DNA of 23,071 bases. Origin: B4-G1 sp964393895. Its GTDB lineage: Bacteria; Chloroflexota; Anaerolineae; B4-G1. The notes below the pieces were generated by a model, which saw only the letters and a list, made by a program, of their open reading frames with translations, was not told the origin of the DNA and searched no databases. The position numbers were made by a program, and so were the translations under genes. Positions 8,179 through 14,309 of this stretch are shown piece by piece (within the stretch, counting starts at the first letter, position 1; each line of letters starts with the position of its first letter). Where the stretch lies: the NCBI GenBank assembly GCA_964393895.1, contig CAYMWP010000072.1:1-23071 (forward strand). The letters are read 5' to 3'.

Positions 8179-8306
8179 AAATCAAATGGGTGTGTTTCAA
8201 ATGGGTTGAGAACCGTAGCCTAGCCCCTCGTGGGCGGCGGGTTTGGCGCTAGAAATGGCCACAAGGGCCTGTGCTACAACTGAAATGAAACACACCCAAA
8301 TCAAAT
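8179..8306 (+). mobile_element. MITE-like element, family A, copy A3, with perfect 9-bp target duplication
   Basis: The element is 8188-8297 (110 bp), with ends GGGTGTGTTTCA and TGAAACACACCC. AAATCAAAT flanks it exactly on both sides (8179-8187 and 8298-8306). Its core (GTAGCC... GGCCACAAGGGCC ...GCTAC) is unrelated to that of A1 and A2. The right duplication covers the folC stop codon (TGA on the minus strand, 8301-8303). The source family is not settled; 9-bp duplications occur in IS1, IS4 and the IS903 group of IS5. Confidence 0.85.
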
Positions 8307-9656
8307 TTCTGCTTGATCATCGTTCTCCGGCAGCGGGGCGCCGGTGTAGCGGGCCCACTCTTCCCGAGCGTCGGCGACGAGGTGAGTAGACCCTGTCACC
8401 AACAGGCCCAGGCCAGGCCCCAGCACAGCCAGCCCGCGCCGCAGCGATTTTTCCATATTCACACTGACCTCCGCTCCGCTTCCCGTGGCGGCGACCGCGT
8501 CGGCCAACTCGACCGGCGCTGCCGCCCGGGGATGGTCGGAGCGGGTGACGATGACGTAATCGCTGAGCGGTAAAAGAGTCTCCAACATCCCAGTGACGTC
8601 CTTGTCGGCCGAAGCTCCAAAAACCAACACCCACCGCCAGCCAGGGAACCATTCTTCCAATGCCTGGCGCAATGTCTGCGCCGAGTAGGGATTGTGCGCG
8701 CCATCCGCGACCACCAACGGCTCTCGACTGAGGATCTCCATTCGTCCCGGCCAGTAAGTGGCGCTCAACCCTTCGCGCACGTCCACCCCAGAGATGTGAA
8801 AGCCTCGTTGTCTCAAGATATCCAGGGCGGCGACACCGCTGGCCGCGTTCTCCAGTTGGTGATGGCCCAGCAGGGGGATCCAATACTCTCCATCCAATTC
8901 CGAACCGCCGGTGACGCGCCGGAGGGTAAAAGCCTGACCGTCCCAATCCGCGGGGCCAGGTTCGCAATACCAATCCCGGCCAACCACCGTGAGCGGGGAA
9001 CCTCGCTCCTGGCTGGCTTTCTCGATCACAGCGAGCGCCTCGGCCCGCTGCGGGACGCTGACCACCGGAATTCCCGATTTGATGATGCCCGCCTTCTCAT
9101 GGGCGATCTCGGCCAGCGTGTCACCCAACAGGTAGGTGTGCTCCAGGCTAAGCGACGTGATCACCGCTACCTCAGGCATCAATACATTGGTCGCATCGAG
9201 CCGCCCGCCCAAGCCCACCTCGACGACGGCCACGTCCACCTCGGAGCGGGCGAAATGGAGAAAACCCATCACGGTGATGGCTTCAAAGTAGGTCACGTCG
9301 GGCATGCGCTCGACCAGCGGGCGAATCTCTTCCACTAGCTCGACAACTTTCTCCCGCGCAATCTCTAGCCTATCTACCTGGATGCGCTCACGGAAGGTAT
9401 GAAGGTGAGGAGAGATGTAGAAACCTGTACGGTAACCGGCGGCCCGCAAAATAGATTCACACAGCGCCGCTACAGACCCTTTCCCTTTGGTGCCGGCAAT
9501 GTGCACCGCCGGGAAGCGAGTGTGCGGGTTACCCACCGCTTCCAGCAGTCGCTCGACACGCGCGAGGTTGTGCGTCTCTGGCGTGTACCGTTCGAGACGC
9601 ATCTTTTCGTAATCAATCAGGGTATAAAGATAGGCGATAGCTTCCGAGTAATCCAT
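8301..9656 (-). CDS. folC: Bifunctional folylpolyglutamate synthase / dihydrofolate synthase
   Basis: A 451-aa Mur-ligase-type enzyme that adds glutamate to dihydropteroate and to folates in the cytoplasm, using ATP. The P-loop is GTKGKGS at 55-61, preceded by HIA. The folC-typical FYISPHLHTFRERIQVD block follows, then GLGGRLDATN (a family hallmark), SLEHTYLLGDTLAEIAHEKAGIIK and the C-terminal ADGAHNP motif. Length is normal. It lies downstream of the response regulator on the same strand but has its own promoter at 9685-9712. The start ATG has only a weak ribosome site. The stop codon lies within the target duplication of element A3. I see no other folate gene nearby. Confidence 0.95.
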   Translation of the reverse strand: MDYSEAIAYLYTLIDYEKMRLERYTPETHNLARVERLLEAVGNPHTRFPAVHIAGTKGKGSVAALCESILRAAGYRTGFYISPHLHTFRERIQVDRLEIAREKVVELVEEIRPLVERMPDVTYFEAITVMGFLHFARSEVDVAVVEVGLGGRLDATNVLMPEVAVITSLSLEHTYLLGDTLAEIAHEKAGIIKSGIPVVSVPQRAEALAVIEKASQERGSPLTVVGRDWYCEPGPADWDGQAFTLRRVTGGSELDGEYWIPLLGHHQLENAASGVAALDILRQRGFHISGVDVREGLSATYWPGRMEILSREPLVVADGAHNPYSAQTLRQALEEWFPGWRWVLVFGASADKDVTGMLETLLPLSDYVIVTRSDHPRAAAPVELADAVAATGSGAEVSVNMEKSLRRGLAVLGPGLGLLVTGSTHLVADAREEWARYTGAPLPENDDQAEI

Positions 9657-9684
9657 TGGCTCTCAATTCTCACTGGTCGGCGCG

Positions 9685-9712
9685 ATTGTACTCTTTTTCC
9701 TGGGAAATGCAA
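9685..9712 (-). promoter_or_regulatory. Candidate sigma-70 promoter of folC
   Basis: On the minus strand TTGCAT (9707-9712) and TACAAT (9685-9690) are 16 bp apart. The transcript would start about 20-25 bases upstream of the ATG at 9656. Confidence 0.5.
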
Positions 9713-9740
9713 GTTGGGGAATAGGAGGAGAAACTGGCAC

Positions 9741-9762
9741 GCGCCGTCGGAAGCGTCGGCGC
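9741..9762 (-). terminator. Short hairpin after the response regulator gene
   Basis: GCGCCG and CGGCGC form a 6-bp stem 55 bases downstream of the regulator's stop codon. There is no U-tract directly after it, so it is only a possible terminator. Confidence 0.25.
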
Positions 9763-9816
9763 AGGCCGGCCCCTTTGCCGACTGTGACTTGACTGGCGCC
9801 GATTCGGGTACGCCCC

Positions 9817-10437
9817 TCAGTCCTCGTCGGGAGAGACCAGCATGTAACCGAAACCTCGTACCGACCGAATGTAGTAATGATTCTCCGGGTCCAGCCCTAG
9901 CCGCCGGCGGATCTGGCGAATGTGAACCTTGACCAGTTCTCGAGCTTCGATCTCTTCGGCCTTGTACCCCCACACCAGACGCAGTAACTCTTGATAATCA
10001 ACGACCTCGCCCGCCCGCTTGGCCAGCGCCAGCAATAGGCGGTACTGGATCGGTGGCAAGTTCACCCAGCGCTCGCCGATGCCAGCCCGTCGCTTGCGTG
10101 TGTCAATGCGCAGCTCTCCGACCTGGTAGTAGTGGGGCTCTCCAGGGCCGAGGCGCTGGGCCATCGCAATTCCATCCCGGACGCCATCGGTTGGCGAGTC
10201 CACCAGGAGCAGTGGAGGCCAGCGGTCGCGCTCCATCAGGCTGAGCAGCGTGGAGATGTTCATCTGGCTCAGGGCGTTTCGTTCGACAATGATCAGGTCG
10301 GGACGAGCGCCTTTGAGAGATGAGACGACGTCTGCCCAGGTGTCAGCGACGGTGTATTGATCTACCCATGCGTCCGGTATAGCAGTCTCTATTCTCTCTG
10401 TAACTTTGGAGGGGGTTGCCAGGATAGTGATGCGCAT
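9817..10437 (-). CDS. OmpR/PhoB-type winged-helix regulator with a degenerate receiver
   Basis: A 206-aa DNA-binding regulator. The C-terminal half is a standard OmpR/PhoB trans-activation domain (about 106-202: LPPIQYRLLLALAKRAGEVV, ELVKVHIRQIRRRLGLD, IRSVRGFGYML). The N-terminal part (1-95) follows receiver topology but is short, and where the phosphorylated Asp should be (PDLVxxD) it has Glu52 (PDLIIVE). The acidic pair near the N-terminus is absent (ITILATPS). It is therefore probably not controlled by normal phosphorylation; a permanently active form or ligand control are possibilities. I start it at the ATG at 10437, with ribosome site AAGAGGAA about 6 bases upstream; an upstream in-frame ATG at 10482 would add 15 residues that lie over this ribosome site. 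Its targets are unknown; the carrier genes across the divergent gap are candidates. Confidence 0.85.
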   Translation of the reverse strand: MRITILATPSKVTERIETAIPDAWVDQYTVADTWADVVSSLKGARPDLIIVERNALSQMNISTLLSLMERDRWPPLLLVDSPTDGVRDGIAMAQRLGPGEPHYYQVGELRIDTRKRRAGIGERWVNLPPIQYRLLLALAKRAGEVVDYQELLRLVWGYKAEEIEARELVKVHIRQIRRRLGLDPENHYYIRSVRGFGYMLVSPDED

Positions 10438-10501
10438 CTTGGTTCCTCTTGGTTCGCGTATCCGGTTTGTGTACCTTCTCAATATCTTGGAGTAATCGCA
10501 A

Positions 10502-10566
10502 GCTCCCGTCCCGGGGGCGGCTCAGGAGCGAGATTGATCCTACGAACCCGCCCCCGGGACGGGGGC
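10502..10566. repeat. GC-rich 19-bp inverted repeat in a divergent promoter region
   Basis: Arms GCTCCCGTCCCGGGGGCGG (10502-10520) and CCGCCCCCGGGACGGGGGC (10548-10566) pair with one mismatch around a 27-base loop. It lies 64 bp upstream of the regulator's start and 160 bp upstream of the LysW-like start on the other strand. It could be a REP-like mobile palindrome, an element in the 5' leader of the regulator, or an operator. The sequence alone does not decide. Confidence 0.7.
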
Positions 10567-10727
10567 TAGGAACCGTGGGTATTCTTGCGCCCCAACTTTT
10601 TGAAAAGATACCGGTTTGTCTTCTTACGGTATGATAACACCGGGCATTTGAAAAGTCAACGGGGGGTGTGTACACCGAATTCTCACCGAACCTTTACCAA
10701 CCCCTTACCCGTCTGGCATGTGTTTTG

Positions 10728-10736
10728 TGTTATACT
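10728..10736 (+). promoter_or_regulatory. Extended -10 promoter of the LysW-like gene pair
   Basis: TGTTATACT is an extended -10 located 41 bp upstream of the first carrier's ATG. No -35 with normal spacing is evident. The leader would contain the strong ribosome site GAGGAGG. Confidence 0.6.
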
Positions 10737-10777
10737 GCTCACATCTTGCAAGGAAACTCAAGACGAGGAGGTTGAAA

Positions 10778-10957
10778 ATGGCCAAGACATACTGTCCGAG
10801 TTGTGACGCCATAATCAGCAAGGATGATCCACGAGAGGGTGCGATGATTACCTGCCGCGAGTGTGGCACAGAGTTGGAGATCATCAGCACTGACCCATTC
10901 GAGGTGGACTTTCCGCTCGACTATGATTATGACGAAGAAGACTGGGACGAAGAGTAA
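10778..10957 (+). CDS. lysW: LysW-like amino-group carrier protein
   Basis: A 59-aa acidic zinc-ribbon protein. Four cysteines in two CxxC pairs (C6, C9, C26, C29) would hold Zn, and the tail DYDEEDWDEE closely resembles the EDWGE tail of LysW. In Thermus and many archaea the terminal Glu of LysW is ligated by the ATP-grasp enzyme LysX (or ArgX) to alpha-aminoadipate or glutamate, and the carrier then presents the intermediate during lysine or arginine synthesis. The ribosome site GAGGAGG is 6 bases upstream, which supports the ATG at 10778 rather than the upstream in-frame ATG at 10718. None of lysX, lysZ, lysY, lysJ or lysK is in the window, so its pathway cannot be set by context. The symbol reflects the family, not a proven role. 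Confidence 0.8.
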   Translation: MAKTYCPSCDAIISKDDPREGAMITCRECGTELEIISTDPFEVDFPLDYDYDEEDWDEE

Positions 10958-11108
10958 ATAGCAACGGGTGTCGGCTCACCTGTTACGGGTGAACCAGGTA
11001 TAGGGGGAAGTAGAAAACCTGCTGCCCTGAGCGTGATGCTGTCATCGTGAGGCATTCGCGTGCTGGCTTTGATTCACATATTGTGGCTGCAACTTTGTAG
11101 GAATGACA

Positions 11109-11318
11109 ATGGTCGCGAGCATGAGCAATAGAACAGGTACTGCCCCGGAGAGACTGAGGGTGTCAAAGACACGCTGCCTGAACTGCAACTCGGTAGTCAA
11201 GGTCAGTAAGCCGCGTCAGGGAGCCGTTATCATCTGTCCTGCATGTGGCGTGGAGTTGGAAATTGTCCACGCCGATCCCCTCGAGGTGGATTTTACCGAG
11301 AATTGGCAGGAGGATTGA
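11109..11318 (+). CDS. Second LysW-like zinc-ribbon protein with variant tail
   Basis: A 69-aa paralogue of the preceding gene, 151 bp downstream. The zinc ribbon is kept (C23, C26, C43, C46) and so is the block ELEIVHADPLEVDF, close to ELEIISTDPFEVDF in the first copy. The N-terminus is about 17 residues longer and basic. The tail is ENWQED: the Trp remains but the terminal residue is Asp and the acidic stretch is shorter. If the C-terminal Glu is the attachment point as in LysW, this copy may not be charged by the same ligase or may serve another substrate. TAGGA 6 bases upstream favours the ATG at 11109; an ATG at 11103 abuts it. It probably shares the promoter of the first copy. Confidence 0.75.
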   Translation: MVASMSNRTGTAPERLRVSKTRCLNCNSVVKVSKPRQGAVIICPACGVELEIVHADPLEVDFTENWQED

Positions 11319-11354
11319 TACTCTTCAACCTGTGCAGCATTGTGGACATGCAAC

Positions 11355-11383
11355 GAGCGCCCCGCTTCCTCAGCGGGGCGCTC
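11355..11383 (+). terminator. Strong hairpin after the LysW-like pair
   Basis: GAGCGCCCCGCT and AGCGGGGCGCTC form a perfect 12-bp GC-rich stem with a 5-base loop, 37 bp past the stop codon. The sequence after it is only modestly T-rich (TCCATATCATACTTTCT), so it is a probable rather than textbook intrinsic terminator. Confidence 0.6.
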
Positions 11384-11394
11384 TCCATATCATA

Positions 11395-11540
11395 CTTTCT
11401 CGGCAACTGTTCAGGCCATTCTGGTTTGGACACAGAGAGATTCACAGGGAATACAACAATACCTTTTTCTCCGCGTTTCTCTGTGAAATGCTCTGTGAAG
11501 CTCTGTGTCACAAGCCCAGGCTGAGCAGTTACCTTTCTCG
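11395..11540. mobile_element. MITE-like element, family B, copy B3, with perfect 8-bp target duplication
   Basis: The element is 11403-11532 (130 bp). Left end GCAACTGTTCAG and right end CTGAGCAGTTAC are inverted repeats with two differences. CTTTCTCG flanks it exactly on both sides (11395-11402 and 11533-11540). The core is not that of B1 and B2: it is a different stem-loop built on GACACAGAG (11429-11437) and CTCTGTGTC (11501-11509), with repeated CTCTGTGAA units. This is the clearest evidence that one set of ends carries different cores. Confidence 0.85.
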
Positions 11541-11651
11541 TTAAATTGCCTCTCCCGTTGTAGAGCCACGCTCGAGCCGGACTGGGTCTGACGATTTCTT
11601 TTGAGCACCAATACCCGCCCAACTCGCCCAATTCCCTATTTCCTCAATATG

Positions 11652-11660
11652 TGGTACACT
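11652..11660 (+). promoter_or_regulatory. Extended -10 promoter of the lipoprotein gene
   Basis: TGGTACACT lies 33 bp upstream of the TTG start. No clear -35 is seen. It matches the TGnTAnnnT pattern found upstream of several other genes here. Confidence 0.45.
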
Positions 11661-11693
11661 TTCCCCCGCGCCTGAATTGAAGGAGGAACTGCC

Positions 11694-13016
11694 TTGCGAA
11701 CACGGCACATAGCGGCGATAGCAATGATGCTCAGCATAACGTTGATGCTGACCGCCTGTGGAGAGGAGCAACTTTTGAGCCAAGTCTCGTTTTCCACAGA
11801 CCTCATCACACCCAACGCCGATAGAGAGACCGACGTATTGGTTATCACTTATAACCTATCCCGCAGCGCGGAGGTCTCGATCTACTTTGAGGACGAGGAG
11901 GGAAACCGTTATTACTTCCGCGACCACGTCTACCACGGCCCCTCCATCGAGGAACCCTACCAGGTCCACTTTGCCGGCGTGGTGGAAGGCTACGTGCTGC
12001 CCGGCGAACAGCTCGAGGGCTTTACGGTGGAAAAGCGCGTGCTGCAAGATGGCGACTATACGTGGGTAGTGGAGGCGACCGAGGCTCCTCAGCGCCGCCG
12101 TGAACAGACAGCGCTGGGAACACCCAGCACCGGTTCTTCAGGCCGGTGCGTCATCACCGACACGCTCACCATCGCCGACGCCGATACCGCGCTGCCGGAA
12201 CTGCGCGGCTTTAGCATACACCCGCCCGTCTTTACCCCCAACCGGGACGGCATCGGTGACCGGGCGACGATCAACGTGGACCTCAAAAAAGACGTGGAGG
12301 AATTGACCGTCTACCTGGAAGGGGAGGACGGGGTGCGCCACCACGTAGAGTGGCAGGAAAAACTCACCCCACTCAACCAAGCCGGCTGGCATGAGTTCGA
12401 CTATGACGCCGGAGTGGATCACGGGGCGGATCCCCCGCCCGACGGCGTGTACACAGTGACCATGCGGGCGCGGGACGCGGTCGGGCAATGGACGGTGGCG
12501 ATGGGAGCACTGACCATTGAGAACGGCGGGGTGCCGAGGGCCTACATCCTCGACGGCGAGGTGGAATGGTCGGGAGCTGGAGGACCGGAGGTGAGCATTC
12601 CTTTGAGCGGCACGCTCTATTTCACCTTGACCGTTCACAACGACAGTGTCGTGCCCATCCGCACCAGCGGCCCGCCGCCGGGCGCCATCTACGACAGTGA
12701 CCAGAACTATGCCACCCTGGGCGAATACCAACAATCGGGCGCGTTTAGAGTGGGCATCCACTGCGAGACCAGTCCCACGGACCACCCCTGGCGCTGGGCC
12801 ATAGGCGGGCCAGACGACCTGGTGACGGACGACGAAGGCCATCTGTATCTTCCGGCGGGAGCGCGGGCGACCGTCAGTGGGGGTATCCGCTTCGTGGACT
12901 ATGTAAAGGCGCGTAACCCCCAGTATTGCTATGCCTCGCTGATCCACGAGGACGTGCAGATATCAATGGTCAACTACCGGGTAGACCCCATCCGGCTTTC
13001 CATCCAAGTACCGTGA
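11694..13016 (+). CDS. Lipoprotein with FlgD-like Ig domains
   Basis: A 440-aa protein predicted to be exported and lipid-anchored: a basic start, a hydrophobic core and the lipobox LTAC (Cys near residue 22). Two Ig-like segments follow. The first (about 30-130) starts FSTDLITPNADRETDVLVITY; the second (about 165-290) starts HPPVFTPNRDGIGDRATINV. The xxFTPNxDGxxD phrase is typical of FlgD-type Ig domains found in many surface proteins, ending in PPPDGVYTVTMRARDAVG. The last 150 residues are not recognised. It starts at TTG with the ribosome site AAGGAGG 8 bases upstream. No enzymatic motif is seen; a structural or adhesive surface role is inference. It stands alone between a repeat and the phnD promoter. 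Confidence 0.8.
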   Translation: MRTRHIAAIAMMLSITLMLTACGEEQLLSQVSFSTDLITPNADRETDVLVITYNLSRSAEVSIYFEDEEGNRYYFRDHVYHGPSIEEPYQVHFAGVVEGYVLPGEQLEGFTVEKRVLQDGDYTWVVEATEAPQRRREQTALGTPSTGSSGRCVITDTLTIADADTALPELRGFSIHPPVFTPNRDGIGDRATINVDLKKDVEELTVYLEGEDGVRHHVEWQEKLTPLNQAGWHEFDYDAGVDHGADPPPDGVYTVTMRARDAVGQWTVAMGALTIENGGVPRAYILDGEVEWSGAGGPEVSIPLSGTLYFTLTVHNDSVVPIRTSGPPPGAIYDSDQNYATLGEYQQSGAFRVGIHCETSPTDHPWRWAIGGPDDLVTDDEGHLYLPAGARATVSGGIRFVDYVKARNPQYCYASLIHEDVQISMVNYRVDPIRLSIQVP

Positions 13017-13034
13017 GCGGCAAGTTGTGTACAC

Positions 13035-13063
13035 TTGTCAATTGGGGAAAACTGGTATATGCT
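13035..13063 (+). promoter_or_regulatory. Sigma-70-like promoter of the phnDCE genes
   Basis: TTGTCA (13035-13040) and TATGCT (13058-13063) are 17 bp apart, with an overlapping extended -10 alternative TGGTATATG at 13053-13061. The leader to the GTG start is about 105 bases and contains a second, apparently unused, AAAGGAGGT at about 13091. No Pho-box repeat is recognisable. Confidence 0.5.
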
Positions 13064-13177
13064 ATAGAGCGTTGGGTCGAAAGACATCACGAAAGGAGGT
13101 GGTCTACAGAACCTGTCGTGCAAGTTGGAGAGTAACCAGAGAATTGTTACACCATACAAATTTAAGGAGGATGTAAA

Positions 13178-14083
13178 GTGAACACAAAGCGCGTTTTGCT
13201 GGTACTGATAGCGGCCCTATTGACCGTAGGCCTGCTGACCTCATGCGGCCCGGCTGAGCTAGGCACGGAGGAGAACCCCATTGTCTGGGTCTTTGTTCCC
13301 TCCGGCGAGACAGACCGCGTGACGGCCGGCGCTCAGTCGGTAGTTGATCTGCTGCACGCAGAGACTGGCCTGTTCTTTGAAGTTCGCGTTGCCACCGAGT
13401 ACGCCGGCGCGGTCGAGGCCATGTGCGCCGACCCGGCCGAGGCCCAAATGTCGTCCCTGGCGACCTTTGCCTACGTAATGGCCGCCGACCGGGGCTGCGC
13501 CGAGGCAGCAATGCTCTCCGTGCGCTATGGTAGCCCCACCTACAACGGCCAGATTCTCGTCCGATCCGATAGCGGCATCACCGATATTTCCGAACTGGGA
13601 GGCAAGACCTTTTGCCGCCCCGACCCGCTCTCCACCAGTGGCTGGGTGATCCCCTCGATCATGCTCAAGGGCGCCGGGGTTGACCCCGACACCGGCCTGA
13701 AAGACGTAGTGGACGCTGGCAGCCACGACGCCGTCGCCGCTGGCGTCTTTGATGGCACCTGCGACGCCGGCGCCACCTACGTGGATGCCCGCACCCGCAT
13801 CGAAGAGGACTATCCCACTGTGATGGAAGAGACCGCGGTCATCGCTGTCGAGCCGGACATCCCCAACGACGGAGTCCAGTTCCAGACCTCTGTGCCGCAA
13901 GAGTTGCGCGACCAGATCGTGGCCGGCCTGCTGGCCATCGCTGAGACCGAGGAAGGTGTGGAAGCGCTGAAAACCGCCTACCAGTGGGAAGAACTGATGA
14001 AAGCGGACGACTCCTTCTACGACGCGTTCCGCCAGATTCTCCAGGCTGCTGGCGTCAGCGCCGAGGACCTGGTAGGAGACTAG
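13178..14083 (+). CDS. phnD: Phosphonate/phosphite-type ABC transporter substrate-binding lipoprotein
   Basis: A 301-aa binding protein. The signal peptide ends in the lipobox LTSC, so it should be anchored outside the membrane and deliver ligand to the permease. The fold of the PhnD family is seen in order: IVWVFVPSGETDR, the YGSPTYNGQILVRSDSGI strand, and PLSTSGWVIPSIML, which matches the ligand-binding STSG segment that contacts the phosphoryl group in family members. It starts at GTG with AAGGAGG 9 bases upstream. It is followed by phnC and phnE, with a 226-bp gap containing three inverted repeats. The ligand (phosphonate, phosphite or another oxyanion) cannot be fixed because no C-P lyase, phosphonatase or phosphite dehydrogenase gene is in the window. 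Confidence 0.9.
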   Translation: MNTKRVLLVLIAALLTVGLLTSCGPAELGTEENPIVWVFVPSGETDRVTAGAQSVVDLLHAETGLFFEVRVATEYAGAVEAMCADPAEAQMSSLATFAYVMAADRGCAEAAMLSVRYGSPTYNGQILVRSDSGITDISELGGKTFCRPDPLSTSGWVIPSIMLKGAGVDPDTGLKDVVDAGSHDAVAAGVFDGTCDAGATYVDARTRIEEDYPTVMEETAVIAVEPDIPNDGVQFQTSVPQELRDQIVAGLLAIAETEEGVEALKTAYQWEELMKADDSFYDAFRQILQAAGVSAEDLVGD

Positions 14084-14100
14084 TTGACGGCGAGTCAACT
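14082..14100 (+). terminator. Small perfect hairpin on the phnD stop codon
   Basis: AGTTGAC and GTCAACT form a 7-bp stem with loop GGCGA, beginning within the TAG stop. It is too AT-rich and short to be a strong terminator alone but may protect the 3' end of phnD mRNA. Confidence 0.35.
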
Positions 14101-14114
14101 GCCGAATACACGTT

Positions 14115-14141
14115 CGAGGGGGGACACCGTGTCCCCCCTCG
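14115..14141 (+). terminator. Strong hairpin between phnD and phnC
   Basis: CGAGGGGGGACAC and GTGTCCCCCCTCG are perfect 13-bp inverted repeats around one base. No T-run follows. It would stabilise phnD mRNA and reduce read-through, giving more binding protein than transporter core; that effect is inference. It may itself be a mobile palindrome. Confidence 0.55.
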
Positions 14142-14189
14142 TGACGAATGGAAGATTCAGCACTGGGCACTCTTCGGATTAGGAAAATC

Positions 14190-14273
14190 GGACACGGGCA
14201 AACACGGATTCCAAGTTCCACCCACCTTTGCGGGTCGAGGAAAAATCCATGAAATCCGTGTTTATCCGTGTCC
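14190..14273. repeat. 84-bp inverted-repeat element before phnC
   Basis: Arms starting GGACACGGGCAAACACGGAT (14190-14209) and its counterpart ATCCGTGTTTATCCGTGTCC (14254-14273) pair with two mismatches over 20 bases. Each arm itself contains a tandem CACGG-type repeat. It lies 36 bp upstream of the phnC start, inside the phnD-phnC transcript, so it would form a large stem in the leader of phnC. Its look is that of a mobile palindromic repeat; no target duplication was found. Confidence 0.65.
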
Positions 14274-14309
14274 CAAGAGAAGTGTTCAATAGCGAGAATA
14301 GGAGGAAGG

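Noticed and set aside
10973..10995. Small hairpin GGCTCACC/GGTGAACC between the two LysW-like genes
   Set aside because: Only an 8-bp stem with a mismatch; too weak to call a terminator or attenuator.
13080..13130. AAAGGAGGT before phnD as the ribosome site of a leader peptide
   Set aside because: No start codon at a proper distance leads to a meaningful frame; the only nearby GTG directly overlaps the site.
14268..14309. Upstream ATG for phnC giving 14 extra residues
   Set aside because: The extra residues are encoded by the inverted-repeat arm; the ATG at 14310 has AGGAGGA before it and starts at the usual ATPase N-terminus.
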